Assembly (NCBI GenBank): GCA_946480445.1
Contig: CAMLJN010000005.1
Span: 1 to 64,000, forward strand
Direction: 5' to 3'
DNA: 64,000 nt
DNA from: an uncultured Buttiauxella sp.
Lineage (GTDB): Bacteria; Pseudomonadota; Gammaproteobacteria; Enterobacterales; Enterobacteriaceae
How positions within the stretch are numbered: position 1 is the stretch's first letter; every line of letters begins with the position of its first letter. The notes under the pieces are model-generated. The model worked only from the letters and a program-made list of their open reading frames with translations. It had not been told where the DNA came from and did no database searches. Made by a program: the position numbers and the translations under genes. Positions 1-12,314 of this stretch are shown here, piece by piece.

Positions 1-1647
<1,647 letters not shown>

Positions 1648-1664
1648 GCCCTGAGCTTTTGCCC

Positions 1665-1687
1665 GGGCAGACCTGGCCTGTCTGCCC
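1665..1687 (+). other. lacZ-lacY intercistronic hairpin
   Basis: An 8-bp perfect stem (GGGCAGAC / GTCTGCCC) with a 7-nt loop lies just after the lacZ stop and 25 bp before lacY. There is no T-run, so it is not an intrinsic terminator. It could stabilise the lacZ mRNA 3' end or damp lacY expression; that role is inferred from position only. Confidence 0.5.
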
Positions 1688-1712
1688 TGCTCTTACCCTG
1701 AGGATAAACATC

Positions 1713-2975
1713 ATGTACTACCTGAAAAACACGAATTTCTGGATGTTCGGGCTGTTCTTTTTCTTCTACTTCTTCATCATGGGTGCCTACTTCCCGTTTT
1801 TCCCTATCTGGCTGCACGACATTAACCACATCAGCAAAAGCGACACCGGGATTATCTTCGCCTGTATTTCGTTTTTCTCGCTGCTTTTTCAGCCGATCTT
1901 TGGCCTGCTGTCCGACAAGCTAGGCCTGCGTAAACACCTGCTGTGGATCATCACCGGCATGCTGGTGATGTTCGCCCCGTTCTTTATTTATGTCTTCGGC
2001 CCGCTGCTGCAAATCAACATTCTGCTCGGCTCCATTGTGGGCGGGATTTATCTCGGCTTTATTTATAACGGTGGCGCACCGGCCATTGAAGCCTACATTG
2101 AGAAGGTAAGCCGTCGCAGCTCATTTGAGTTTGGCCGGGCACGTCTGTTTGGTTGCATCGGCTGGGCGCTGTGTGCCTCGATTGTCGGCATCATGTTTAC
2201 CATTAATAACCAGTTTGTCTTCTGGCTCGGCTCCGGTTGCGCGGTTATCCTCGCCGTACTGCTGTTTATCGCCAGACCCGAAACCCAGCCCTCAGCGGAA
2301 GTGGCAAACTCGCTGGGTGCTAACCACTCACCGTTCAGCTTTCGCCTGGCGGTTGAGCTGCTGAGAAATCGCAAGCTGTGGTTCCTTTCGCTGTACGTAG
2401 TGGGCGTATCCTGTACCTATGATGTGTTCGATCAGCAGTTTGCTAATTTCTTTACTTCATTCTTTGACTCAAACCAGAGCGGCACGCGGGTCTTTGGCTA
2501 TGTCACCACGCTGGGCGAACTGCTTAACGCCAGCATCATGTTCTTCGCCCCGCTTATTGTGAACCGCATCGGCGGCAAAAACGCCCTGCTGCTGGCCGGG
2601 ATGATTATGTCGGTGCGTATTATCGGCTCTTCCTTTGCCTCTACGCCGCTTGAGGTCATCGTCCTCAAAACGCTGCATATGTTCGAGATCCCGTTCCTGA
2701 ATGTTGGCTGCTTTAAATACATCACCAGCCAGTTTGAAGTGCGCTTCTCAGCCACCATTTATCTGGTGTGCTTCTGTTTCTTCAAACAGCTGGCGATGAT
2801 CTTTATGTCTGTTTTTGCCGGTTACATGTACGACAAAGTCGGCTTCCAGGGCGCGTATCTGGTGCTGGGGCTGGTCGCGCTGTGCTTTACTGTGCTGTCG
2901 ATATTTACCCTAAGCGGTATGGGGCCGATAGACGCCATTAAGTCATTCGCTAAACCCAAAGAGAAGCTGGCCTGA
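1713..2975 (+). CDS. lacY: lactose permease LacY
   Basis: Lactose/proton symporter of the inner membrane (major facilitator superfamily, oligosaccharide:H+ symporter family). The 420-residue product is closely similar to E. coli LacY (417) throughout, starting '[15 protein letters not shown]'. The substrate-site region '[15 protein letters not shown]' and '[11 protein letters not shown]' carries the glutamate and arginine that bind sugar in E. coli (Glu126, Arg144). Twelve hydrophobic segments are visible. The start is the ATG at 1713 with GAGG at 1700-1703; the reading frame is open further upstream but homology begins here. No lacA follows; a terminator and convergent pdxY come next. Confidence 0.97.
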   Translation: MYYLKNTNFWMFGLFFFFYFFIMGAYFPFFPIWLHDINHISKSDTGIIFACISFFSLLFQPIFGLLSDKLGLRKHLLWIITGMLVMFAPFFIYVFGPLLQINILLGSIVGGIYLGFIYNGGAPAIEAYIEKVSRRSSFEFGRARLFGCIGWALCASIVGIMFTINNQFVFWLGSGCAVILAVLLFIARPETQPSAEVANSLGANHSPFSFRLAVELLRNRKLWFLSLYVVGVSCTYDVFDQQFANFFTSFFDSNQSGTRVFGYVTTLGELLNASIMFFAPLIVNRIGGKNALLLAGMIMSVRIIGSSFASTPLEVIVLKTLHMFEIPFLNVGCFKYITSQFEVRFSATIYLVCFCFFKQLAMIFMSVFAGYMYDKVGFQGAYLVLGLVALCFTVLSIFTLSGMGPIDAIKSFAKPKEKLA

Positions 2976-3013
2976 GAAATCAGAAAGGAAGTTACGCGGG
3001 AACGATTCATAAG

Positions 3014-3043
3014 GCGGACAGGCGCACAGCCCGTCCGCTTTTT
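3014..3043 (+). terminator. lacY terminator
   Basis: Stem GCGGAC / GTCCGC extended by GGC / GCC across one mismatch, followed by TTTTT at 3039-3043. It closes the lacZY operon and stops just before the convergent end of pdxY at 3045. Confidence 0.75.
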
Positions 3044-3044
3044 A

Positions 3045-3905
3045 TCAGAGTTTTACGGCAGTAAAATAGTGTTCCGGCTTCGCAATACCCTCCTGGGCCG
3101 CCACCAGCTGAAGCTCGTACTCATTCATCTTTTTGGTCATGACCATGACGTCGTACACGGCGGCGGTAACGTGCTCCAGCGCTTCTCGCAGCGTCGCGCC
3201 CTGCAGCAATTTCACCAGCAGCAGACCGCTTGTGACATCGCCCACGCCCACAGGCTGCCGCTCACCAAAGTCCACCAGCGGACGATGGATGTGCCAGGCT
3301 TCCTCGGCGGTGACCAGCAGCATTTCAAAACGATCCTGCTGATAGCCCGCCCGGGCCAGGTGTTTAACCAGCACGATTTGCGGCCCCTGCGCAAGCAGCT
3401 CGCGCGCGGTGCTGACGGCTTCTTCAATGGAATTCACCGCGTGACCACTCAGTATTTCCAGTTCAATAAGATTCGGCGCGATAATATCGCTGGCAGGCAT
3501 CGCATTGCGCGTATGGAATTCAGCCACGCCCGGGGCAACGATACAGCCCTTTTCCGGGTGACCCATCACCGGATCGCAGAAATATTTCGCCTGTGGATTG
3601 GCCGCCTTCACCTTCCGCACTATCGACAGAATGTGCTCGCCCTGCTCCGCAGAGCCGAGATAACCGCTTAACACCGCATCACAGCGCTCCAGCTGACCAA
3701 TGTCGGCTATGCCCTGCACGATATCGCTCAGGTGGCTGGCTGGCATCACGCTGCCGGTCCACTTCCCGTACTGGGTGTGGTTGGAGAACTGCACCGTGTT
3801 CAGCGGCCAGACGTTGGCGCCCAGTCGACGCATCGGGAATTCGGCGGCGCTGTTGCCCGCGTGTCCGAATACCACATGAGACTGGATAGCCAGGATGTTT
3901 TTCAT
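3045..3905 (-). CDS. pdxY: pyridoxal kinase PdxY
   Basis: ATP-dependent kinase that phosphorylates pyridoxal to pyridoxal 5'-phosphate in the vitamin B6 salvage pathway (ribokinase-like fold). The 286-residue product aligns end to end with E. coli PdxY (287). The C-terminal '[15 protein letters not shown]' is the ribokinase-family anion hole with its catalytic aspartate; 'FCDPVMGH' is also typical. The start is the ATG at 3905 ([10 protein letters not shown]), preceded by a GGGG-type ribosome site; an upstream extension of the frame is not conserved. It lies downstream of tyrS on the same strand, the order of E. coli, with a terminator-like hairpin between. Confidence 0.97.
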   Translation of the reverse strand: MKNILAIQSHVVFGHAGNSAAEFPMRRLGANVWPLNTVQFSNHTQYGKWTGSVMPASHLSDIVQGIADIGQLERCDAVLSGYLGSAEQGEHILSIVRKVKAANPQAKYFCDPVMGHPEKGCIVAPGVAEFHTRNAMPASDIIAPNLIELEILSGHAVNSIEEAVSTARELLAQGPQIVLVKHLARAGYQQDRFEMLLVTAEEAWHIHRPLVDFGERQPVGVGDVTSGLLLVKLLQGATLREALEHVTAAVYDVMVMTKKMNEYELQLVAAQEGIAKPEHYFTAVKL

Positions 3906-3943
3906 TTCTCTACCCCGATGGAACAACCGCCGTTGTGTTTGTG

Positions 3944-3981
3944 GCAAAAATAAAGGGCGTGGATTGCTATCCCACGCCCTT
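3944..3981 (-). terminator. tyrS terminator
   Basis: A perfect 10-bp stem (AAGGGCGTGG / CCACGCCCTT, plus-strand 3953-3962 and 3972-3981) reads on the minus strand as hairpin then TTATTTTT. It lies in the tyrS-pdxY gap, so pdxY would depend on read-through or its own promoter. Confidence 0.75.
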
Positions 3982-3995
3982 CCGGTCTTATTGAC

Positions 3996-5270
3996 TTACT
4001 TCCAGCATACCAGACAGTAGTTTTTCTTGCCCCGGCGCAGCAGGGTGTAGCGGTTGAACAGAATATCGCCCTCGGCAAAGGTGTATTCCGGATCCGTCTG
4101 CTTCTCACCATTGATGGTGATTGCATTCTGCGCGATGGTCTTACGGGCCTGGCCGCGAGACGGCTGGAGTTCAGAATCGACCAGCGCCTGTTGCAGATCG
4201 GCGCCGCGTTCCAGCTCAACCATAGGGACACCATCCTGCGCCAGCTGGGCAAAGTCGGCCTCGGTCAGGTCGCTCAGGTTGCCGTTAAACAGGCTGCTGG
4301 TGATGCGTTTAGCCGCCTCCAGACCTTCTTCACCGTGCACAAGACGGGTAACCTGCTCGGCCAGCACGTACTGAGCGCGAGGCGCGCTGCCGCTGTTTTT
4401 ATCTTCTTCTTCCAGCGCATTGATCGCATCCAGGCTCATAAAGGTGAAGAACTTCAGGAAGCGATATACGTCCGCATCGGCGGTGTTGATCCAGAACTGG
4501 TAGAATTTGTACGGGCTGGTTTTCTTCGGATCGAGCCATACCGCGCCGCCTTCGGTTTTACCGAACTTAGTACCATCGGATTTAGTGATCAGCGGCACGG
4601 TCAGACCGAAGGCCTGCTGCTGATGCAGGCGGCGGGTCAGGTCGATACCGGAGGTGATGTTCCCCCACTGGTCGGAACCGCCGATTTGCAGCACCACGCC
4701 GTGCAGCTTATTCAGGCAGGCAAAATCGTAGCCCTGCAGCAGGTTGTAGGAGAACTCGGTAAAGGAGATGCCCACATCGTCACGGTTCAGACGCTGTTTG
4801 ACGGCTTCTTTGTTGATCATCTGGTTAACAGAGAAGTGCTTACCAATATCACGCAGGAAGGTCAGCACGTTCATGCCGCCAAACCAGTCGTAGTTATTGG
4901 CGGCAATCGCCGAGTTTTCGCCACAGTCAAAATCAAGGAAAGGTGCGACCTGACGGCGGATTTTTTCCACCCACTCCTGCACGGTATCTTCGGTGTTTAG
5001 CTTGCGCTCAACGGCTTTAAAGCTTGGATCGCCGATAAGACCCGTCGCGCCGCCTACCAGAGCCACAGGCTTATGGCCGGCTTCCTGGAAACGTTTCAGA
5101 CAAAGCAGTGGAACCAGATGGCCCAAGTGCAAGCTGTCAGCGGTAGGATCGAAGCCGCAATAGAGCGCGATTGGCCCCTGCGCCAAACGTTGCGCTAACG
5201 CTTCCTCATCCGTTACCTGAGCCACCAGGCCCCGCTCTTGCAATTGTTTTATCAAATTGATGCTTGCCAT
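3996..5270 (-). CDS. tyrS: tyrosyl-tRNA synthetase
   Basis: Class I aminoacyl-tRNA synthetase that charges tRNA-Tyr. The 424 residues equal the E. coli length. The HIGH-type motif is 'HLGH' in '[11 protein letters not shown]', the KMSKS-type loop is 'KFGKT', and 'GGSDQWGNI' forms part of the tyrosine pocket. The C-terminal S4-like RNA-binding domain ends '[13 protein letters not shown]'. The start is the ATG at 5270 ([10 protein letters not shown]) behind GGAGAATTTG; the longer open frame starting at 5312 adds residues not found in the family. It sits downstream of pdxH as in E. coli. Confidence 0.98.
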   Translation of the reverse strand: MASINLIKQLQERGLVAQVTDEEALAQRLAQGPIALYCGFDPTADSLHLGHLVPLLCLKRFQEAGHKPVALVGGATGLIGDPSFKAVERKLNTEDTVQEWVEKIRRQVAPFLDFDCGENSAIAANNYDWFGGMNVLTFLRDIGKHFSVNQMINKEAVKQRLNRDDVGISFTEFSYNLLQGYDFACLNKLHGVVLQIGGSDQWGNITSGIDLTRRLHQQQAFGLTVPLITKSDGTKFGKTEGGAVWLDPKKTSPYKFYQFWINTADADVYRFLKFFTFMSLDAINALEEEDKNSGSAPRAQYVLAEQVTRLVHGEEGLEAAKRITSSLFNGNLSDLTEADFAQLAQDGVPMVELERGADLQQALVDSELQPSRGQARKTIAQNAITINGEKQTDPEYTFAEGDILFNRYTLLRRGKKNYCLVCWK

Positions 5271-5412
5271 CAAATTCTCCATGTATATACGACTGCACCT
5301 TTGCCGGTACACGGCTTTTCGCCTCTTGGCGAAATGCGTTCATTTCTTAGGGGGCATAGAATAAAACGCCAGCCCAAGGAGTGCCAGCGCTTAACGCAAT
5401 AATTACTCGACG

Positions 5413-6069
5413 TTACGGGGCCAGACGATCAATTTTCCAGGCCTCGCCTTCGCGCTGGTATAAAAAGCGATCGTGAAGACGATGTTCACCGCCCTGCCAG
5501 AATTCCATCTGTTCAATGGCCACCCGGTAACCGCCCCAGAAGCTCGGCAGCGGAATGTCGCCCTGCTGGAATTTCTGCTTCAGTTCGAGGAATTTGCTTT
5601 CGAGTATCCCGCGCGCGGAAATGCGGCTGGATTGTTTTGATACCCACGCGCCAATCTGACTGTCGCGCGGGCGACTGTGGAAGTATTTCATGACTTCAAG
5701 CGTGGACAGGCGCTCTGCCGTGCCCTGCACCATCACCTGCCTGTCGAGCATATGCCACGGGAAGTGCAGGCTGATACGAGGGTTAGTTTCCAGATGGTGC
5801 GCTTTGCGCGAGCCAAGATTGGTGTAAAACACCAGGCCCCGCTCGTCAAAATGCTTGAGCAGAACAATGCGCTGAAAAGGCTGGCCGTGTTCATCTACCG
5901 TTGCCACCACCATGGCCGTGGGATCGGCAAGCTTTGCCTCACAGGCCTGGCCCAGCCAGCGTTCGAAGAGCGCGAGCGGGTTATCCGTTAGATCCCGGCG
6001 GCGCAGGCCACCTTTGGTGTATTCGCGCCGCAGGTGCGCGATTTGCTGCAAAGAGTCGTTATCAGACAT
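5413..6069 (-). CDS. pdxH: pyridoxamine 5'-phosphate oxidase
   Basis: FMN-dependent oxidase converting pyridoxine or pyridoxamine 5'-phosphate to pyridoxal 5'-phosphate. It has 218 residues, the E. coli length. FMN/substrate-binding stretches are visible as '[18 protein letters not shown]', '[11 protein letters not shown]' and the C-terminal 'HDRFLY'. With pdxY nearby, two vitamin B6 salvage enzymes flank tyrS. The gene starts 57 bp downstream of mliC's stop on the same strand. Confidence 0.98.
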   Translation of the reverse strand: MSDNDSLQQIAHLRREYTKGGLRRRDLTDNPLALFERWLGQACEAKLADPTAMVVATVDEHGQPFQRIVLLKHFDERGLVFYTNLGSRKAHHLETNPRISLHFPWHMLDRQVMVQGTAERLSTLEVMKYFHSRPRDSQIGAWVSKQSSRISARGILESKFLELKQKFQQGDIPLPSFWGGYRVAIEQMEFWQGGEHRLHDRFLYQREGEAWKIDRLAP

Positions 6070-6126
6070 GGCGTTACGTCAGGCTATCCTCAGGTAGAGC
6101 TATTGTGCGCTCCACCTGAGGAAATC

Positions 6127-6450
6127 TCAACGTTGAGGATTTTGCAGCTGGCAATTATTCAGCACAATAGTGTCTTTGCGGTACACGGTAGCGCTGTCGC
6201 CTTTCGACCAGAAGACATAGACACCATCGGTATAGCGAGCGCCGGAAGCTGAGATCCCCTGGGTGAGCGACAGATAATCGTTGTCGTAAACAAAATTCAC
6301 CCTTTGCTTCTGGTTATTGAGCTTCACCGTCAGCGGTTTTTCGTCACACTGATACTCTAAAGTGTCGGTCTGCATCCGTTCAACGAACGAGTTATAGTAG
6401 CTGCAGCTGGTCAGTAACAATGTCAGCGAGGCAACGAGTATTTTTTTCAT
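6127..6450 (-). CDS. mliC: membrane-bound lysozyme inhibitor of c-type lysozyme
   Basis: Outer-membrane lipoprotein that inhibits C-type lysozyme. The 107-residue precursor begins with a lipoprotein signal peptide and lipobox 'LTSC' (lipidated Cys16). The MliC fold signature follows: '[12 protein letters not shown]', '[21 protein letters not shown]' region and the C-terminal '[11 protein letters not shown]', whose cysteine pairs with the early one. The C-terminus is nearly identical to E. coli MliC (YdhA). It lies between anmK and pdxH as in E. coli. Confidence 0.95.
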   Translation of the reverse strand: MKKILVASLTLLLTSCSYYNSFVERMQTDTLEYQCDEKPLTVKLNNQKQRVNFVYDNDYLSLTQGISASGARYTDGVYVFWSKGDSATVYRKDTIVLNNCQLQNPQR

Positions 6451-6539
6451 CTGCTTATCCTGAAGGTCTTTTTCCCTGGAGGCACTATCTCCTCCTTTTG
6501 TCCCTCAGTTTACCGATTTACGACGCAGTTTTATTTAAG

Positions 6540-7664
6540 CTAACTCTGATTATGCAGTGGGTTAGCGGGGAAAATAGCGCCGAGCACGGAAGCGTCACGC
6601 GCCCCGGTCACCGAGGGTAAATTACCCGGCAGACCCGACAGGGTGCGAAACGCAAGCCACGCAAACGCCAGCGCTTCCATGTCATCGCCATCAATCCCCG
6701 CCTCGTCAGTTGTCCCCACTTCGATGCCCGGCAGCAGGCCTGCCAGACGGGCCATCAGCAGCGGATTACGGCTGCCGCCGCCGCACACCATCAGCCGTTC
6801 ACAGCCGCCGCTGAGCAGCACCTGCTCGGCGATAGTTACCGCCGTAAGTTCGGTTATGGTCGCCTGTACATCTTCCCCCGCAAGCCCAGGGAAAGCGGCG
6901 AGCTGACGTTCCAGCCAGCCGTAGTTAAAATATTCCCTGCCGGTACTTTTCGGTGCCGGTGCGGCAAAATAAGGGTCGCTGAGCATTTGCTGCAACAGAG
7001 GAAGAATAACTTTGCCTTCGCACGCCCACTCAGCATCTTTATCATAAGGCCTGCCTTTCTGACGCCAGATCCAGGCATCCATCAGCATATTGCCTGGCCC
7101 GGTATCATAGCCCTTTACTGCGTGGTCTGGGATCAACAAGGAGAGATTGGCGATGCCGCCAATGTTGAGGACCATCCTGCGTTCAGTCGGGTGCGCAAGA
7201 AGCGCATGATGGAACGCCGGAACCAGCGGTGCACCTTGCCCGCCAAGGGCCATATCGCGGCGGCGAAAATCACCCACCACGGTCACGCCTGTCAGCGCGA
7301 CAATCTGGTTGTTATCGCCGATTTGCATCGTGTGCGGCGCATCGCCCTGGGGTTCATGCCATACGGTTTGCCCGTGACAGCCAATGGCGGTGACGTCGGC
7401 CCGCGTCAGCCCCTGATTTGTCATCAACGTCTGCACGGCCTGGGCAAAAAGCTTACCGAGGCGGGTATCAAGCTGGCCAAGCTGAGAAAGGGTAAGCTGC
7501 TGCCCCTGACAAATGGCCAAAATTTCATTTTTCAGCGCTAAGGGAATGGGATGACTGTAGCTGGCGAGCTGCACGACCAAATGTTCATCAATGGCCGCTA
7601 AAACAACATCTATACCATCAAGGCTGGTGCCCGACATCACGCCGATATAACGCCCAGATTTCAT
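6540..7664 (-). CDS. anmK: anhydro-N-acetylmuramic acid kinase
   Basis: Phosphorylates and opens 1,6-anhydro-N-acetylmuramic acid during recycling of peptidoglycan fragments. The 374-residue product (E. coli 369) has the family N-terminus '[19 protein letters not shown]', the central '[11 protein letters not shown]' and '[10 protein letters not shown]', and the ATP-site 'VCGGGSRNP'. It is the promoter-proximal gene of the anmK-mliC-pdxH group and is divergent from slyB. Confidence 0.97.
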   Translation of the reverse strand: MKSGRYIGVMSGTSLDGIDVVLAAIDEHLVVQLASYSHPIPLALKNEILAICQGQQLTLSQLGQLDTRLGKLFAQAVQTLMTNQGLTRADVTAIGCHGQTVWHEPQGDAPHTMQIGDNNQIVALTGVTVVGDFRRRDMALGGQGAPLVPAFHHALLAHPTERRMVLNIGGIANLSLLIPDHAVKGYDTGPGNMLMDAWIWRQKGRPYDKDAEWACEGKVILPLLQQMLSDPYFAAPAPKSTGREYFNYGWLERQLAAFPGLAGEDVQATITELTAVTIAEQVLLSGGCERLMVCGGGSRNPLLMARLAGLLPGIEVGTTDEAGIDGDDMEALAFAWLAFRTLSGLPGNLPSVTGARDASVLGAIFPANPLHNQS

Positions 7665-7804
7665 CTGTCACTCCTGTAAACCACGCCGATTAGGGTAAAT
7701 ACTCCACCATAAACTCAGGATCAATACGATGATTTATTAATAATTTTTAACAACACCGGGAGCCAGAGCTTTGTTTCTTTCCTGCCGTAGCCTGATAAAA
7801 TAAC

Positions 7805-7839
7805 CGTTGATACAGTGTTAAGAAGAGCGTTTGTATAAT
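7805..7839 (+). promoter_or_regulatory. PhoP box and -10 element of slyB
   Basis: Two direct half-sites, CGTTGA (7805-7810) and TGTTAA (7816-7821), are separated by 5 nt and lie exactly 12 nt upstream of a perfect TATAAT (7834-7839). That geometry is the PhoP class I promoter (GGTTTA-like repeats, N5, 12 bp to -10). slyB is a known PhoP target in E. coli. Binding here is inferred. Confidence 0.7.
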
Positions 7840-7948
7840 TTTTACATTCAGTGGGCTGAACTAACAGGAAAATTTGTATCTAATTACCCTATAATTGCCC
7901 CATGAAGGATGCTCGCTTGGGCGTTTCCAGATGAACAGGAGATTCAGA

Positions 7949-8416
7949 ATGTTTTCACGTGTACTGGCAGTTTCATTAGTTGGCTTGTCTTTAGCGGGTT
8001 GTGTCAACGACAGCTCACTTTCTGGCGACGTGTATAAAGCTTCCGATGCCAAGCAGGTGCAGAGCGTAACCTACGGCACCGTGGTCCATGTGCGTCCGGT
8101 CCAGATTCAGGGCGGGAATGACACTAACGTCATTGGTGCGATTGGCGGTGCCGTGCTGGGTGGCTTCCTTGGCAATACCGTAGGTGGCGGCACGGGTCGT
8201 TCACTGGCTACCGCTGCGGGTGCCGTTGCCGGTGGTGTGGCAGGCCAGGGGGTTCAGGGCGCGGTGAACAAGTCTCAGGGTGTCGAGCTTGAAATCCGTA
8301 AAGACGATGGCAACAGCATTATGGTTGTGCAGAAACAAGGTAAAACTCAGTTCTCCGCAGGCCAACGCGTAGCGATTGCCGGTAGCGGAAACCAACTGAC
8401 CGTTTCCCCACGTTAA
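7949..8416 (+). CDS. slyB: outer membrane lipoprotein SlyB
   Basis: Glycine-zipper outer-membrane lipoprotein, part of the PhoP stress response, linked to protecting outer-membrane proteins. The 155 residues equal E. coli. The signal peptide ends in lipobox 'LAGC' (Cys18). A glycine-zipper stretch 'GAIGGAVLGGFLGNTVGG' and further Gly-rich helices follow, then the conserved 'VELEIRKDDGN' beta domain. The start is the ATG at 7949 with AGGAG at 7937-7941; two upstream in-frame ATGs lack homology. A PhoP-type promoter precedes it. Confidence 0.96.
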   Translation: MFSRVLAVSLVGLSLAGCVNDSSLSGDVYKASDAKQVQSVTYGTVVHVRPVQIQGGNDTNVIGAIGGAVLGGFLGNTVGGGTGRSLATAAGAVAGGVAGQGVQGAVNKSQGVELEIRKDDGNSIMVVQKQGKTQFSAGQRVAIAGSGNQLTVSPR

Positions 8417-8432
8417 GAGGTTGCTTAACGAT

Positions 8433-8463
8433 AAAGGCCTGCATACTAAGCAGGCCTTTTTTA
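8433..8463 (+). terminator. slyB terminator
   Basis: Perfect 10-bp stem AAAGGCCTGC / GCAGGCCTTT, 7-nt loop, then a T-run to 8462, 16 bp after the slyB stop. Confidence 0.85.
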
Positions 8464-8515
8464 TTGGCGGGCCTTGATGGCCGCCCTTCCCACGCGATGG
8501 CCGGGAGACAAGCCA

Positions 8516-8549
8516 TAAAAAAGCCCCACCCATCATGCCGTGAGGCTTT
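8516..8549 (-). terminator. slyA terminator
   Basis: On the minus strand, stem AAGCCTCAC / GTGGGGCTT (one G-T pair) is followed by a T-run (plus-strand A-run at 8517-8522). It lies just past the slyA stop codon. Confidence 0.75.
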
Positions 8550-8570
8550 TCGCTGAACGCCGAACGGGGC

Positions 8571-9011
8571 TTAGCTCCCCGTTTGCAGGTCAATAATATT
8601 TTGCTCCAGACGAGCAATCAGGTTAATCAACAGGCTTAGCTCCTCAGGGCTGATGCCGGTTAAAATTTCCCCTCGCGTTTTATTGATCACATTTTCCATT
8701 TCGGTAATGATCGGCGTCGCGCGCTCGGTGAGCCTGATGCGTTTTGCCCGACGGTCGTTTGCGCAGGTCTGACGCGAAATCAAACCTTTCTCTTCGAGCT
8801 GATCAAGGGTTCTGACCAGTGAGGGCTGTTCGATACCAATCGCTTTGGCCAGCTGAATCTGTGACTGATCGGGCGGCAGCTGATGAATATTATGCAGCGT
8901 GACCCAGTGCGTCTGTGTCAATTCCAGAGGTTTCAGGCGATGGTCAATCAGAGCACGCCAGATACGCACTAAGCGGGCCAGATCTGATCCTAGAGGCGTT
9001 TCCAATTTCAT
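8571..9011 (-). CDS. slyA: MarR-family transcriptional regulator SlyA
   Basis: Winged-helix MarR-family dimer that antagonises H-NS silencing and responds to small aromatic ligands. The 146-residue product is nearly identical to E. coli SlyA (144) over its first 100 residues, including the recognition helix '[20 protein letters not shown]' and wing '[14 protein letters not shown]'. It is divergent from the ydhIJK genes, and its own promoter region contains a SlyA-type palindrome, which implies autoregulation. Confidence 0.97.
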   Translation of the reverse strand: MKLETPLGSDLARLVRIWRALIDHRLKPLELTQTHWVTLHNIHQLPPDQSQIQLAKAIGIEQPSLVRTLDQLEEKGLISRQTCANDRRAKRIRLTERATPIITEMENVINKTRGEILTGISPEELSLLINLIARLEQNIIDLQTGS

Positions 9012-9021
9012 CTCCTTATAA

Positions 9022-9033
9022 TTAGCTTGCTAA
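9022..9033. promoter_or_regulatory. SlyA-binding palindrome
   Basis: TTAGCTTGCTAA is a perfect inverted repeat matching the known SlyA consensus TTAGCAAGCTAA at all but the central two bases. It is 11 bp upstream of the slyA start. A shorter copy, TTAGCTAA, lies at 9105-9112 nearer ydhI. Role inferred. Confidence 0.7.
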
Positions 9034-9184
9034 CTTATTATACTGATTTTAGACTATTGTGCAGGAATTAATTTTGAAAAACAAATCCCTTACTTTCTGA
9101 GATGTTAGCTAACCGGCCAGGGTTATACTACTGCTAAGTAAGGGGTAACGGCAGTCATCCCCGCTATTTAAAGGATTATCCGAC

Positions 9185-9421
9185 GTGAGTATCGCCTTCA
9201 TCGCCTCAGGCCTCCCCATCAAGGATTTGGTTTTCGGCGCATCCATTTACTTCCCGCCGCTGTTTAAAGCGGTGCTGCTGGGCTTTTTTATCTGGTTACT
9301 TCTCCACCGCGTATTACGCGACTGGATGTATTCCGGCGAAATATGGCACCCCACGCTGATGGATTTATCGCTGTTTACCCTGTCGGTAAGCGCCGCTCTT
9401 ATGATGCTGGTTTTATGGTAA
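9185..9421 (+). CDS. ydhI: DUF1656 inner-membrane protein YdhI
   Basis: Small inner-membrane protein (78 residues) of the DUF1656/AaeX family, the usual first gene of aaeXAB-like efflux operons. Two or three hydrophobic segments are visible, with the family motif '[21 protein letters not shown]'-like N-terminus and a '[10 protein letters not shown]' stretch. The start is GTG at 9185, with AGGA about 9 bp upstream. ydhJ begins 4 bp after its stop, so the three genes form one operon divergent from slyA. Confidence 0.93.
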   Translation: MSIAFIASGLPIKDLVFGASIYFPPLFKAVLLGFFIWLLLHRVLRDWMYSGEIWHPTLMDLSLFTLSVSAALMMLVLW

Positions 9422-9425
9422 CCAA

Positions 9426-10283
9426 ATGAATTTTAAAACGTTAAAATACTTCTCTACGCTACTGGTTTTCGCCGTAGCCCTGGTGACCGGCTGGCTTCTT
9501 TGGAATTATTACATGCAATCTCCCTGGACGCGAGACGGGAAGGTTCGTGCCGAGCAGGTCAGTATCACCCCGCAGGTGTCGGGCACCATCACCAAACTAA
9601 ACGTGGTTGATAACCAGTTCGTTAAAGCGGGCACCGTTCTGTTTACCCTGGACGCCACGCCTTACCACATTGCCGAACTCAATGCCCAGGCACAGCTGGC
9701 AAAGGCGCAGTCCGAGCTGGCAAAAACCAGCAACGAGGCGGCACGCCGTCATAACCTGCCGCGTAACTATATTTCCGCCGAAGATATGGATACGGCCAAT
9801 ATTAACGTCAAGGCCTCGCAGGCAGCGGTAAAAGCCGCGCAGGCTACGCTTGCCCAGGCCAGGTGGCAAATTGCTCAGACAACGGTCACCGCGCCGGTCG
9901 ACGGCTGGATCACAAATCTTTCTACCCGGACCGGAAACTATGCCACGACAGGCCAGCCTGTGTTCGCCCTCGTGGACAGCAGTTCGTTTTATGTCGTGGG
10001 CTACTTCGAAGAGACAAAGCTGCGCCATATTCAGCCGGGAGATCGGGCCAGTATTATTCTCTACAGCGGCCATCAGCCGCTATCAGGCAAGGTTGAAAGC
10101 ATAGGCCGGGCCATTTACGATCAGAGCATCGAAAGTGAAAGCGATCTGGTGCCGGATATAAAACCCAACGTGCCGTGGGTCCGTCTGGCGCAGCGCGTGC
10201 CGGTCCGTATCAGGCTGGACGGTATCCCGCAGGGTGTGACGCTGGTCTCCGGGACCACCTGCACCGTAACCATTCAGCACTGA
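9426..10283 (+). CDS. ydhJ: HlyD/AaeA-family membrane fusion protein YdhJ
   Basis: Periplasmic adaptor (285 residues) anchored by one N-terminal membrane segment (about residues 7-27). It has the first lipoyl half '[15 protein letters not shown]', a coiled-coil hairpin ('[18 protein letters not shown]' to '[15 protein letters not shown]'), the second lipoyl half '[14 protein letters not shown]' and a beta-barrel domain. It is expected to join the YdhK pump to an outer-membrane channel for export of aromatic or similar acids; the substrate is unknown. Confidence 0.93.
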   Translation: MNFKTLKYFSTLLVFAVALVTGWLLWNYYMQSPWTRDGKVRAEQVSITPQVSGTITKLNVVDNQFVKAGTVLFTLDATPYHIAELNAQAQLAKAQSELAKTSNEAARRHNLPRNYISAEDMDTANINVKASQAAVKAAQATLAQARWQIAQTTVTAPVDGWITNLSTRTGNYATTGQPVFALVDSSSFYVVGYFEETKLRHIQPGDRASIILYSGHQPLSGKVESIGRAIYDQSIESESDLVPDIKPNVPWVRLAQRVPVRIRLDGIPQGVTLVSGTTCTVTIQH

Positions 10284-10290
10284 GCCGCCT

Positions 10291-12312
10291 ATGAAACTGA
10301 GCTGGCTTGAGTGGCAACGCTCACCGTGGGGGAAAGCAACCGGCGGGCAGTGGCGCTATGCGCTACGCAACGCCATTGCGATGTGCCTTGCGTTAACCCT
10401 CGCCTATTATCTCAACCTGGACGAGCCTTACTGGGCGATGACTTCCGCCGCTGTGGTGAGCTTCCCTACCGTCGGGGGCGTGGTCAGTAAAAGTCTTGGC
10501 CGCATCGCAGGCAGCTTTATGGGTGCCGCTGCGGCGCTGATCATTGCCGGTAATACGCTTAACGATCCCTGGCTGTTTACCCTGGCTATGGCCGCCTGGC
10601 TTGCGCTCTGCACCTGGGTTTCCAGCCAGTTTCAGAATAACGCGGCCTACGCGTTTATGCTGGCAGGCTATACCGCAGCTATCATCGCCTTCACTGCCAT
10701 CAATACCGTTGAAATGACCGAGCTGTGGGATATTGCCCAGGCTCGCGTCTGCGAAGTGGTGATTGGGATATTGTGCGGCGGTTTTATGATGATGGTGCTG
10801 CCCAGCACTTCCGACGGTACCGCCCTGCTCAAGGCACTGAAAAACATGCACGCGCGGCTGCTTGAGCACGCGAGCCTGCTGTGGAAACAGGAAACCACGG
10901 ACGCCATTCGTACCGCGCATGAGGGCGTCATCGGCCAGATCCTGACGATGAACCTACTGCGTATTCAGGCCTTCTGGAGCCACTACCGTTTTCGTCGTCA
11001 GAACAATTTGCTTAACTACCTGCTTCACCAGCAGCTGCGCCTGACGAGCGTGATTTCAGGCTTACGCCGGATGCTGCTCAACTGGCCCAACCCGCCGGCG
11101 CAACTTTGGTCAACCCTTGACACCCTGTTCAAAGAGCTGGCCCGCCCGGATGCGCATAAATATGAAATCGCCCGGCTGCTGCAGCAAATCGCCCCGACAA
11201 GCCAGGATGATTATCGTCACCAGGCATACTGGCACCGTCTGCGCTATTTTTGCTGGCTGTATCTCGACGGCAGTCGCTGGCTAAGGGAGCTTGAAAGCGC
11301 CGCGCCGGTTTCCGTTCTTACGCCCCCCAGGACTCCTTCGCTTGCCCGCCATACCGATAATGCCGAGGCGGCCTGGAGCGCGTTGCGAACTTTTTGCGTC
11401 ATTATCGTTACCGGTGCCTGGGGCATCGGTACGCAGTGGGATTCAGCCGGCGGCGCGCTTACGCTAGCAGCCATCAGCTGTGTGCTCTATTCGTCGGTGC
11501 CCTCTCCACTGGGATCCCTGACCTTGCTGATGCGTACGCTGCTGTGGCTGTCACTGTTCAGCTTCCTTGTGAAGTTTGGCCTGATGGTGCAGATAACCGA
11601 TCTTTGGCAGTTCCTGCTGTTTTTGTTCCCGCTGCTTGCCACCCTCCAGCTCCTGAAACAGCAACAGCCTAAATACGCAGGACTTTGGGGCCAGCTGATC
11701 GTTTTTATGGGCTCGTTTATTTCCGTCACCAACCCACCGGTCTACGATTTTGCTGAATTTCTCAACGATAATTTGGCAAAAATCATTGGCGTCGCGCTGT
11801 CCTGGGTCGCATTCTCCGTACTGCGCCCAAGCTCGGATACGCGCAAAAGCCACCGACATATACGCGCTTTGCGTCGCGGCTTTGTGGATCAGCTCAGCAG
11901 CAGGCCGCAGCGCAGCGAAAACCAGTTCGAATCGCTGGTTTACCATCACATCAGCCAGTTAAGCAGCAGTAAAGATGAGCTCGCCCGTCGCTGGCTGCTG
12001 CGTTGGGGCGTCGTGCTGCTGAACTGCTCGCATGTCGTCTGGCAGCTACGCGTCTGGGAAACGCGCTCGGACCCGCTCTCAAGCGTAAGAGATGTTTGTA
12101 TTCATACTCTGCGGGATGTAATGAGTGAACGCGGCGTCCAACAGCGCCCGCTGGGAGAAGCATTGCGGGAATTACAAAAGATCTGTGACACACTCGCGCA
12201 TCACCATAACCCAGCGGCACGGGATCTGGCGGGGATTATCTGGCGGCTGTACTGTTCATTGTCACAGCTTGAACAAGCGCCACCTGCCGGTTCGCTGACA
12301 GGCGGCAACTGA
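10291..12312 (+). CDS. ydhK: FUSC/AaeB-family efflux pump YdhK
   Basis: Inner-membrane efflux protein (673 residues; E. coli YdhK 670). It shows the FUSC-family arrangement: an N-terminal group of about five to six membrane segments ('[22 protein letters not shown]'-type start), a cytoplasmic helical region (about 175-350), then a second membrane group and a C-terminal cytoplasmic tail. It starts 7 bp after ydhJ. Its stop codon is 3 bp from the convergent sodC stop, so no separate terminator fits between them. Confidence 0.93.
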   Translation: MKLSWLEWQRSPWGKATGGQWRYALRNAIAMCLALTLAYYLNLDEPYWAMTSAAVVSFPTVGGVVSKSLGRIAGSFMGAAAALIIAGNTLNDPWLFTLAMAAWLALCTWVSSQFQNNAAYAFMLAGYTAAIIAFTAINTVEMTELWDIAQARVCEVVIGILCGGFMMMVLPSTSDGTALLKALKNMHARLLEHASLLWKQETTDAIRTAHEGVIGQILTMNLLRIQAFWSHYRFRRQNNLLNYLLHQQLRLTSVISGLRRMLLNWPNPPAQLWSTLDTLFKELARPDAHKYEIARLLQQIAPTSQDDYRHQAYWHRLRYFCWLYLDGSRWLRELESAAPVSVLTPPRTPSLARHTDNAEAAWSALRTFCVIIVTGAWGIGTQWDSAGGALTLAAISCVLYSSVPSPLGSLTLLMRTLLWLSLFSFLVKFGLMVQITDLWQFLLFLFPLLATLQLLKQQQPKYAGLWGQLIVFMGSFISVTNPPVYDFAEFLNDNLAKIIGVALSWVAFSVLRPSSDTRKSHRHIRALRRGFVDQLSSRPQRSENQFESLVYHHISQLSSSKDELARRWLLRWGVVLLNCSHVVWQLRVWETRSDPLSSVRDVCIHTLRDVMSERGVQQRPLGEALRELQKICDTLAHHHNPAARDLAGIIWRLYCSLSQLEQAPPAGSLTGGN

Positions 12313-12314
12313 CG

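Noticed and set aside
1700-1715. Identical 16-nt leader GAGGATAAACATCATG at lacY and at the glycyl-radical gene (31229-31244)
   Set aside because: Both are simply good ribosome sites and the flanks differ; most likely chance.
4191-5000. 269-codon plus-strand open frame opposite tyrS
   Set aside because: Shadow of tyrS codon usage; no ribosome site or recognisable protein.
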